NCBI GenBank assembly: GCA_947456005.1
Contig: CANGRP010000149.1
Location: 1 to 6,291, forward strand
Direction: 5' to 3'
Source of the DNA: Caulobacteraceae bacterium
GTDB taxonomy: Bacteria > Pseudomonadota > Alphaproteobacteria > Caulobacterales > Caulobacteraceae
DNA: 6,291 nucleotides
The position numbers and the translations under genes were made by a program. Shown here one piece after another: positions 1 through 5,502 of the stretch (positions are counted from its first letter, which is position 1; each line of letters opens with the position of its first letter). The notes below the pieces were generated by a model. It was not told the DNA's origin. It did not search any database and saw only the letters and a list, made by a program, of their open reading frames with translations.

Positions 1-42
1 CCGAAACCCCTCAAAACACCCCGGCAGGGCCAGAAAACCTCG

Positions 43-62
43 CCTCAATGCACCTCAAGGCA
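43..62. repeat. Short imperfect tandem repeat (2 x 10 bases)
   Basis: CCTCAATGCA is followed directly by CCTCAAGGCA, nine of ten positions identical. A third CCTCAA core occurs at 9-14. It lies in the gene-free left edge, more than 100 bases past the acyl-CoA dehydrogenase stop. It may be an operator-like site for a gene outside the window or chance. Confidence 0.35.
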
Positions 63-104
63 CAGGACGGCGCGTAGCGCAGAGGTCCCCAAGGGGGAGG
101 TGGA

Positions 105-122
105 CCGGGACGCCAGTCCCGG
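105..122 (-). terminator. GC-rich hairpin after the acyl-CoA dehydrogenase gene, possible terminator
   Basis: A perfect 7-base-pair stem, CCGGGAC and GTCCCGG, encloses a four-base loop, about 47 bases after the stop codon of the acyl-CoA dehydrogenase gene. No T-run follows it on the minus strand (the next bases are TCCACCTCCCCC), so it lacks the classic intrinsic-terminator tail. It could be a weak terminator or an mRNA 3'-end stabiliser, or simply chance in GC-rich DNA. Confidence 0.3.
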
Positions 123-168
123 GACGGAGGGGGTCTCCAGAGGCGCCGTCGCCGGCCCCGCAGCCGGG

Positions 169-1311
169 TCAGAGCGACCGGGCCACGACCTCCTTCATGA
201 TCTCGGAGGTGCCCCCGTAGATGCGCTGCACCCGGGCGTCGCGCCACAGGCGGGCGATGGGGTACTCGTTCATGTAGCCCGCGCCGCCGTGCAGCTGCAG
301 GGCGGCGTCGCACACCTCCCACTGCAGCTCGGTGTGGAAGAGCTTGGCGGCCGAAGCCTCGGCGGCGGTCAGTTCGCCCTGCAGGTGCCGGGCCGTACAC
401 CAGTCCAGGTGCGCCCACCCCGCCTGCAGCTTGGCCTTCAGGTTGGCCAGGGTGAAGCGGGTGTTCTGGAAGTCGAAGACGGTCTGGCGGAAGGCCTTGC
501 GGTCCTTGGTGAACTTCACCGCCTCGTCGAAGGCGCGCTGGGCGCCGGCCTGGCCCGAGATGGCGATCTGCAGCCGCTCCTGCGGCAGCTGGGTCATCAG
601 GTAGACGAAGCCCTGGTTCTCCTGCCCCAGCAGGTTGCCGACAGGGACCCGGACATCCTCGAAGAAGAGCTCGGAGGTGTCGGCGGAGTTCTGGCCGATC
701 TTGTCCAGGTTGCGGCCGCGCCGGAAACCCTCGCGGGTGGCCTCCACCAGGATCAGGGAGATGCCCTTGGCGCCCTTGTCCGGGTCGGTCTTGGCCACGA
801 CGACGACGATGTCGGCGCTCTGGCCGTTGGTGATGTAGGTCTTGGACCCCGAGATCACGTAGTCGTCGCCATCCCGCCGGGCGGTGGTGCGCACCCCCTG
901 CAGGTCAGAGCCGGCGCCCGGCTCGGTCATGGCGATGGCCGCGATGGCCTCGCCCGACACCATCCTCGGCAGCCAGGCCTGTTTCAGTTCCTCGCTCGCA
1001 TAGTGGATGAGGTAAGGGGCCACGATGTCTGACTGCAGGGTGATGCCCGCCGTCGAGCCGGCATAGGTCAGCTCCTCGCCGATGACGGCGTTGTAGCGGT
1101 AGTCCAGGTCCAGGCCGCCGTACTCCGCCGGGACCTGCGGGCAGAGCAGGCCCGCGTCGCCGCAGGCCAGCCAGAAGGCGCGGTCCACCACGCCTTCCTC
1201 TTCCCAGCGGTCGAGGTTGGGGACGAGGTGCTGGGCGTAGACCTTGCGGACCTGCTCCCGGAAGATCTTCAGATCCTCGTCAAAGATCGTGCGGGCTGAG
1301 GTATCGAGCAT
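169..1311 (-). CDS. Acyl-CoA dehydrogenase, long-chain (LCAD)-like
   Basis: This 380-residue FAD flavoprotein probably catalyses alpha,beta-dehydrogenation of acyl-CoA thioesters in beta-oxidation, passing electrons to electron-transfer flavoprotein in the cytoplasm. The length and all three domains are typical: an N-terminal helical domain (about 1-120), a middle beta domain with the family signature AMTEPGAGSD (127-136), and a C-terminal helical domain with DRKAF (270-274) and QLHGGAGYMNEYPIARLWRD (339-358). At the place where short- and medium-chain enzymes carry the catalytic Glu (YEGT) this protein has YGGT (Gly366). Glu245 in LPQERL matches the helix-G base known from LCAD, and the C-terminal IYGGTSEIMKE also resembles LCAD. 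The ATG start is supported by GGGAGG (1317-1322) five bases upstream. It lies 45 bases after engB with no clear promoter between, so it may be read through from that cluster. The family is certain; chain-length or branched-chain preference is inferred. Confidence 0.95.
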   Translation of the reverse strand: MLDTSARTIFDEDLKIFREQVRKVYAQHLVPNLDRWEEEGVVDRAFWLACGDAGLLCPQVPAEYGGLDLDYRYNAVIGEELTYAGSTAGITLQSDIVAPYLIHYASEELKQAWLPRMVSGEAIAAIAMTEPGAGSDLQGVRTTARRDGDDYVISGSKTYITNGQSADIVVVVAKTDPDKGAKGISLILVEATREGFRRGRNLDKIGQNSADTSELFFEDVRVPVGNLLGQENQGFVYLMTQLPQERLQIAISGQAGAQRAFDEAVKFTKDRKAFRQTVFDFQNTRFTLANLKAKLQAGWAHLDWCTARHLQGELTAAEASAAKLFHTELQWEVCDAALQLHGGAGYMNEYPIARLWRDARVQRIYGGTSEIMKEVVARSL

Positions 1312-1316
1312 GGCGG

Positions 1317-1322
1317 CCTCCC
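1317..1322 (-). promoter_or_regulatory. Ribosome-binding site of the acyl-CoA dehydrogenase gene
   Basis: GGGAGG on the minus strand lies five bases before the ATG at 1311-1309. The rest of the 45-base gap after engB shows no convincing -35/-10 pair and no terminator. Confidence 0.6.
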
Positions 1323-1356
1323 GGGATCGGTCTTGAGGCGGTCAGTCTATGCGGCC

Positions 1357-2043
1357 TCACGCTGCGTCAGGCGAGTCCCCGATGGCGCAGGCCTCGGCGA
1401 TGGCGGCGCGCAGTTCCGGCAGGCCGGTTCCCTTTTCCGAGGAGGTGGCGATCACCCCCGGGAAGGCGGCCGGCCGCTTGGCGACCTGCGCCTCGGTGCG
1501 GGCGCGGACGGCCTCGACCTCGGCGGGCCTGAGCTTGTCGGCCTTGGTCAGGATCACCTGGTAGGAGACCGCCGCCCGGTCAAAGGCGGCCATGGGCTCC
1601 TCGTCCACATCCTTCAGGCCATGGCGGGCGTCGATCAGCAGGTAGGCCCGGCGAAGGTTGGGCCGGCCGCGCAGGTAGTCGCGACCCAGGGCCTGGAACT
1701 TCTTGACCTCGCCCTTGGCCGCCCGGGCCCAGCCGTAGCCGGGCAGGTCCACCAGCCGCAGCCGGTCGTCGACCACAAAGAAGTTCACCTCCCGGGTGCG
1801 CCCCGGCTCGTTGGACGCCCGGGCCAGGTGCTTCTGGCCGACCAGGCCGTTGATCAGGGACGACTTGCCCACGTTGGAGCGGCCGGCGAAGGCCACCTCG
1901 GGAAGGTCCGGGGCCGGCAGGCCCTCCACCGAGACGGCGCCCATGAGGAAGACGGCGGGGCGGGCGAAGAGCACGCGTGCGGCCTCGATCTCCTCGTCCG
2001 AAAAGACGCCCTCGTCCGGCGCCGGCGCGCCCTCCGGGGTCAC
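1357..2043 (-). CDS. engB: Ribosome biogenesis GTP-binding protein EngB (YihA/YsxC)
   Basis: This 228-residue GTPase of the TrmE-Era-EngA-EngB family is known to assist assembly of the large ribosomal subunit. All G motifs are visible: G1 GRSNVGKSS (54-62), G2 around EPGRTREVNFF (79-89, Thr83), G3 DLPGYG (99-104), G4 TKAD (166-169) and G5 SSEKG (201-205). The RSNVGKSS and PGYGWA segments are diagnostic of EngB. The start is GTG (2043-2041), overlapping the yidC stop by four bases (GTGA), with a Shine-Dalgarno-like GGAAGG seven bases upstream. The first ATG inside the frame would remove the N-terminal 33 residues and has less support. The same frame stays open far upstream into yidC, but that part is an out-of-frame reading of yidC and not protein. 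Translational coupling to yidC is likely. Confidence 0.96.
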   Translation of the reverse strand: MTPEGAPAPDEGVFSDEEIEAARVLFARPAVFLMGAVSVEGLPAPDLPEVAFAGRSNVGKSSLINGLVGQKHLARASNEPGRTREVNFFVVDDRLRLVDLPGYGWARAAKGEVKKFQALGRDYLRGRPNLRRAYLLIDARHGLKDVDEEPMAAFDRAAVSYQVILTKADKLRPAEVEAVRARTEAQVAKRPAAFPGVIATSSEKGTGLPELRAAIAEACAIGDSPDAA

Positions 2044-3830
2044 CCGACGGCCTTCCGCGACCGCATCTTGGCGATGAAGTCGTCGATGGGATTCTCCACC
2101 TGGTACTTCCGCATGATGACGTACTGCTGGAGGATCGTGAGGACGTTGCTCCACGTGTAGTAGATCATCAGGCCGACAGCGAACGGGGCCATGACGAAGG
2201 TGAAGATCACCGGCATCAGCTCCATGATCTTCTGCTGGATCGGGTCCGGCGCCGGCGGGCTCATCTTCATCGAGAGCCACTGGGTGATGCCGTAGGCCAG
2301 AGGCCAGACGCCGATGTGCAGGGGGCCATTCAGCAGACCGCCGATGAAGGGCGCGGTCGCCGGATCCCAGGGGATCAGGCCGAACAGGTTCAGAATGGTC
2401 GTCGGATCCCGGGAGGAGAGGTCCTGGATCCAGCCATAGAAGGGCGCATGGCGCATCTCGATGGCCACGGAGAGCACCTTGAAGAGGGCCAGGAAGATGG
2501 GGATGGTCGCCAGCATGGGCAAGCAGCCCATCAGCGGGTTGATCTTCTCGGACTGGTAGAGCCGCATCAGCTCCTGCTGCTGCTTCTGCGGATCGTCCTT
2601 CAGCCGGGCGCGGAGCTCCTCCACCTGCGGCTGGACCTTCTTCATCTTGGTCAGGGATTCGTAGGACAGGTTCGCCGGATAGAACATCAGCAGGCGGACC
2701 ACGACGGTCAGGGCCAGGATCGCGAGGCCGAAGTTGCCCATCCAGCCGTAGAAGACCTCCAGAAGCCAGAAGATCGGCTTGGTGAAGAAGTACAGCCGGC
2801 CCCAGTCCACGGCGTCCTGGAAACGCGGGATTCCGAGGGTTTCCTCGTAGGCGCGCAGAACCGGAACGGTCTTCGCGCCTGCGAACAGGCGGCTGACATG
2901 GGTGTAGGTGGCGCCGGGCTGGACCACCCGGGGCTGGGCCACGAAGTTGGCCTCGTAGATGTCCACGCCGGAGAGGTTGGTGCTGCGGTAGGCCGCGTTC
3001 ACCTTCTCCTTCTGCTCGGGGATGACGGCGGCCAGCCAGTACTTGTCGGTGATGCCCATCCAGCCGCCCGTGGCGGAGAAGGCCTCCTCGCCATCCTTCT
3101 TGAGCTGCTTGTAGTTCAGCATCTCCAGGACCCCGTCCATGACGCCCACCGCACCTTCGTGGGCGTTGGCGGCGGGAACGGCGGGGGCCCCGCGGCGCTG
3201 CACGGTGGCGTAGGGCGCGATGGTGACCGGATTGGACAGGCTGTTGGCCACTGTATCCGTGACCGTGAACATGAACTTGTCGTCCACCTCGATCCGCCGG
3301 GTGAAGGCCAGGCCCTGTCCGGCGTCGTAGCGCAGGACGACGGGGCGGCCAGGCGACAGGCGGTCGCCCTGGACAAGGGTCCACTGGGCGCTGGAGGTGG
3401 GCAGCCCGGGCAGGTTGGCGCCGGTCCAGCCGAACTCGGCGAACCAGGCGTCGCGAACACCCTCAGGGCGGAGGAGCTCCACCGGCGGCGAGGCGGCGTC
3501 GACCTCGGTCCGGTAGTCCCTCAGGAAGAGGTCGTCGATGCGTCCGCCACGCAGGGAGAGCGAGCCCTGGAGGGCCGGGGTGTCCACCTGGATCCGCGGC
3601 GCGCCGGCGATGGCGGCGGACCTCGGGACGAAGACAGGTCCGGCTGTCCCGGCCGGTCCTGCGGCGGCCGGGCCATTCGCCGGCTGGGTCGCCTGGGCCG
3701 TCTCACGGGCCTTGAGCTCGGCCTCTCTCTGCTTGTTCTGCGGGCCCAGCACCAGGGCCTGGTAGCCGAACAGCAGGGCCATCGAGAGGACGACGAAGAG
3801 GATCGTGTTGCGGTTCGTGTTGTCGGGCAT
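2040..3830 (-). CDS. yidC: Membrane protein insertase YidC (Oxa1/Alb3 family)
   Basis: This 596-residue inner-membrane insertase acts alone or with SecYEG to insert and fold membrane proteins. The layout is that of Gram-negative YidC: an N-terminal membrane anchor (about 9-28), an Ala/Pro-rich linker (about 45-70), a large periplasmic beta domain (about 75-330), then the conserved insertase core from about 350. The core holds a membrane span with Arg379 in VVVRLLMFYP, matching the hydrophilic-groove arginine of the family. It continues with a cytoplasmic hairpin (395-430, KMKKVQPQVEELRARLKDDP), NPLMGCLPML (431-440), SMKMSPPAPDPIQQKIM (520-536) and the last spans ending near 575. The insert around 480-510 is longer than in E. 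coli. The ATG start (MPDNTNRN) is typical, but the bases just upstream are GC alternation with no good ribosome-binding site. It starts 12 bases after rnpA and overlaps engB by four bases. Confidence 0.97.
   Translation of the reverse strand: MPDNTNRNTILFVVLSMALLFGYQALVLGPQNKQREAELKARETAQATQPANGPAAAGPAGTAGPVFVPRSAAIAGAPRIQVDTPALQGSLSLRGGRIDDLFLRDYRTEVDAASPPVELLRPEGVRDAWFAEFGWTGANLPGLPTSSAQWTLVQGDRLSPGRPVVLRYDAGQGLAFTRRIEVDDKFMFTVTDTVANSLSNPVTIAPYATVQRRGAPAVPAANAHEGAVGVMDGVLEMLNYKQLKKDGEEAFSATGGWMGITDKYWLAAVIPEQKEKVNAAYRSTNLSGVDIYEANFVAQPRVVQPGATYTHVSRLFAGAKTVPVLRAYEETLGIPRFQDAVDWGRLYFFTKPIFWLLEVFYGWMGNFGLAILALTVVVRLLMFYPANLSYESLTKMKKVQPQVEELRARLKDDPQKQQQELMRLYQSEKINPLMGCLPMLATIPIFLALFKVLSVAIEMRHAPFYGWIQDLSSRDPTTILNLFGLIPWDPATAPFIGGLLNGPLHIGVWPLAYGITQWLSMKMSPPAPDPIQQKIMELMPVIFTFVMAPFAVGLMIYYTWSNVLTILQQYVIMRKYQVENPIDDFIAKMRSRKAVG
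2051..2056 (-). promoter_or_regulatory. Ribosome-binding site of engB
   Basis: GGAAGG on the minus strand lies seven bases upstream of the GTG at 2043-2041, within the last codons of yidC. It supports the GTG start and the four-base overlap. Confidence 0.6.
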
Positions 3831-3842
3831 TCGGGCGCGCGC

Positions 3843-4253
3843 TCAGTCTGTTGAAGAGGGGGCGCGGTCAGGCGCGCGGGCAGGGCGGTCGCCCTCGGTC
3901 GCGAGGCTTATCAGCGCGGTTTTCACGTCGTCAAGCAAACGCGGCCAGGGACGGGTCGGCGTCCCGCCCCGGGCGATCAGGACATAGTCGCATCCGGGGC
4001 GTCCCAGCACCGGCACAAGCAGGCGGGCGGCCTCGCGGAGGCGGCGCTTGGCCCGGTTGCGGACAACCGCCCCGCCAATCCGGCGGGTGGCGGTGAAGCC
4101 CACCCGGACGAGGTCGTCTCCGTCAGCGCGATCGCGGACCTGCATCAGAACGGCGCCCCGTGCGCACGCACGGCCCTTGGCTGCGGCGAGGAAGCCCGGA
4201 CGGGTCCGGAGCCGTTCGAGACGGAGACCTGGAAGGGAGGCGGGTTCCTCCAT
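3843..4253 (-). CDS. rnpA: Ribonuclease P protein component
   Basis: This 136-residue basic protein is the subunit of RNase P that helps the catalytic RNA bind and cleave the 5' leader of pre-tRNAs. The N-terminal LERLRTRPGFLAAAKG (12-27) matches the family's conserved opening (LKxRxDFxxV/A). The central FTATRRIGGAVVRNRAKRRL (53-72) holds the RNR signature, and a helix and strand follow (CDYVLIARGG, 88-97). The C-terminal 15 or so residues are an Ala/Pro/Arg tail that looks dispensable. The ATG start has only a weak AGGG (complement of 4262-4265) eight bases upstream. It follows rpmH by 34 bases, the near-universal bacterial arrangement, and is probably expressed from the rpmH promoter. Identification is firm despite the low primary-sequence conservation usual for this family. 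Confidence 0.95.
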   Translation of the reverse strand: MEEPASLPGLRLERLRTRPGFLAAAKGRACARGAVLMQVRDRADGDDLVRVGFTATRRIGGAVVRNRAKRRLREAARLLVPVLGRPGCDYVLIARGGTPTRPWPRLLDDVKTALISLATEGDRPARAPDRAPSSTD

Positions 4254-4287
4254 CCGGAGGGCCCTGGGGATGGCCTGCGTCGCCGCG

Positions 4288-4422
4288 TCAGGCGGTCAGG
4301 CGCTTGCGGCCCTTGGCCCGGCGGCGGGCGACGACCTTGCGGCCGTTCTTGGTGGCCATGCGGGCGCGCCAGCCGTGACGGCGCGCGCGCACGAGACGGG
4401 AGGGCTGAAAAGTGCGCTTCAC
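4288..4422 (-). CDS. rpmH: 50S ribosomal protein L34
   Basis: This 44-residue, highly basic protein of the large ribosomal subunit starts with the invariant KRTFQPSRLVRARRHGWRAR and continues ATKNGRKVVARRRAKGRKRL, an essentially textbook L34. The start is GTG (4422-4420), with GGAG eight bases upstream (complement of 4431-4434), and it yields the family's usual length. A 64-residue version beginning with TTG at 4482 is open in the same frame, but its start codon is part of the -35 promoter box and its first 20 residues have no L34 similarity. It is the first gene of the rpmH-rnpA-yidC-engB cluster. Confidence 0.97.
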   Translation of the reverse strand: MKRTFQPSRLVRARRHGWRARMATKNGRKVVARRRAKGRKRLTA

Positions 4423-4430
4423 GGGACCAG

Positions 4431-4434
4431 CTCC
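4431..4434 (-). promoter_or_regulatory. Ribosome-binding site of rpmH
   Basis: On the minus strand this reads GGAG, eight bases before the GTG at 4422-4420. It is the feature that decides in favour of the GTG start and the 44-residue protein. Confidence 0.65.
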
Positions 4435-4453
4435 GGGAGAAAACGAGGCGCGG

Positions 4454-4482
4454 GGAATAGGGGATGCCCGCCCCCCTGTCAA
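4454..4482 (-). promoter_or_regulatory. Putative housekeeping-sigma promoter of rpmH
   Basis: On the minus strand a perfect -35 box TTGACA (complement of 4477-4482) is followed after exactly 17 bases by TATTCC (complement of 4454-4459), a partial -10 box matching only the first three positions of TATAAT. The -10 area also partly resembles the alphaproteobacterial CTA-type element. It lies in the only sizeable gap before the rpmH-rnpA-yidC-engB cluster, and transcription would start about 25 bases before the rpmH GTG. The spacer is very G-rich. The call rests on position and motif only. Confidence 0.6.
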
Positions 4483-4515
4483 TGCCGGGCGGCGGAAGGG
4501 CCCCGCGAAGGCGCC

Positions 4516-5499
4516 TCAGAGATCCGGCCGGATGATGGTCTTCCCCACCACGGTCCGCTCGGCCAGGGTGTCGAAGGCCTCGCGCCAGCCGTGCAGGGGG
4601 AACTCGCGGTCGACCCGGGGCCGCATGGCGCCCTCGGCGGCCAGCTTCCAGATGGCCTCATTGTTCTCGCGGCCCTTCTCGGGGAACTTCCGGCCGTACT
4701 CGCCGGCCCGGACCCCCATGACCGAGAAGCCCTTGATCAGGGCGTAGTTGACCGGCAGCACGGGCAAGCGGCCCGAGGTGAAGCCGATGGAGAGGATGCG
4801 CCCGTCGAAGGCGATGCAGCGCACGCTCTCGTCGAAGACATCGCCGCCGACGGGATCGTAGATGACGTCCGCGCCGCGGCCCCCCGTGATTTCCTTCACC
4901 CGGTCCTTGAAGCCCTTGGTGACGTTCACCACCGCGTCGGGGGCGTATTCCTTCTCGATCACCGCCAGCTTGGCGTCGGAGGCCGAGGCGGCGATGACCC
5001 GGCAGCCCAGGTGACGGGCCAGGTCCACGGCGGCCAGGCCTGTGCCCCCGGCCGCGCCATGCACGAGGACCCACTCGCCCGGCTGGACCTGGGCCCGACG
5101 GACCAGGGCGACCCAGGCGGTCAGGTAGCAGACCTGGTAGCCGGCGGCCTGGCCGTAGGTCAGGGCCTCGGGCTTGCGGTGCAGGGCCCCGGCGGGGCTG
5201 ACGGCGTATTCGGCGAAGGCGCCTGTACGCGAGCCCCCGGCCACGGCGTCGCCTGGCTTCCAGTCGGTGACGCCCTCACCCACCGCGACCACGTCTCCGG
5301 CCATCTCCATGCCCGGGGTGAAGGGCACGGGCGGCTTGTGCTGGTGCTCGCCCCGGGTCTGCATGAGGTCGGGGAAGTTCACCGCCCCGGCCCTGACCTT
5401 GACCAGCACCTCTCCCGGCCCGGGGGTCGTATCGGGCAGGTCCTTGACCCGGCAGCCGGCGTACTCCGCAGCCAGTTCCTCGACGACGAGCGCACGCAT
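4516..5499 (-). CDS. NADPH:quinone oxidoreductase family protein (zinc-free MDR)
   Basis: This 327-residue cytoplasmic medium-chain dehydrogenase/reductase is likely to reduce quinones or activated C=C/C=O bonds with NADPH. The N-terminal GroES-like domain contains PGPGEVLVKVRAGAVNFPDL (26-45) and PFTPGMEMAGDVVAVGEGV (59-77). The Rossmann domain has VLVHGAAGGTGLAAVDLARHLG (144-165) with the AAGGTG cofactor motif, then DPVGG (215-219). The C-terminus ends GKTIIRPDL, which fits the full family length of about 325. There is no Cys cluster for structural zinc and no catalytic-zinc Cys/His set, consistent with the quinone oxidoreductase branch and not true alcohol dehydrogenases. The ATG start has a good AGAAGGA seven bases upstream, inside the end of the preceding hydrolase gene, which ends only three bases before. 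The two are probably co-transcribed. The exact substrate cannot be read from sequence. Confidence 0.93.
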   Translation of the reverse strand: MRALVVEELAAEYAGCRVKDLPDTTPGPGEVLVKVRAGAVNFPDLMQTRGEHQHKPPVPFTPGMEMAGDVVAVGEGVTDWKPGDAVAGGSRTGAFAEYAVSPAGALHRKPEALTYGQAAGYQVCYLTAWVALVRRAQVQPGEWVLVHGAAGGTGLAAVDLARHLGCRVIAASASDAKLAVIEKEYAPDAVVNVTKGFKDRVKEITGGRGADVIYDPVGGDVFDESVRCIAFDGRILSIGFTSGRLPVLPVNYALIKGFSVMGVRAGEYGRKFPEKGRENNEAIWKLAAEGAMRPRVDREFPLHGWREAFDTLAERTVVGKTIIRPDL

Positions 5500-5502
5500 G
5501 GT

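Noticed and set aside
100..1032. A 310-codon plus-strand frame opposite the acyl-CoA dehydrogenase
   Set aside because: It is an antisense shadow of a clear enzyme gene, with biased composition and no motif.
1333..2160. A 275-codon plus-strand frame opposite engB
   Set aside because: It is an antisense shadow covering engB and the yidC end, with no recognisable protein features.
1357..3384. A 675-codon minus-strand frame that would fuse a long N-terminal part to EngB
   Set aside because: The part upstream of 2043 is the out-of-frame reading of yidC, rich in Arg/Pro/Gly. EngB is complete from the GTG at 2043.
1977..3854. A 625-codon open frame on the plus strand opposite yidC
   Set aside because: It lies antisense to a firmly identified gene. 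Its product is a low-complexity His/Gly/Asp/Leu-rich string typical of the reverse strand of GC-rich coding DNA, with no recognisable domain.
4288..4482. L34 with a 20-residue N-terminal extension starting at 4482
   Set aside because: The start is a TTG inside the TTGACA promoter box. L34 proteins begin at the KRTFQPS segment, and a GTG with its own GGAG site stands there.
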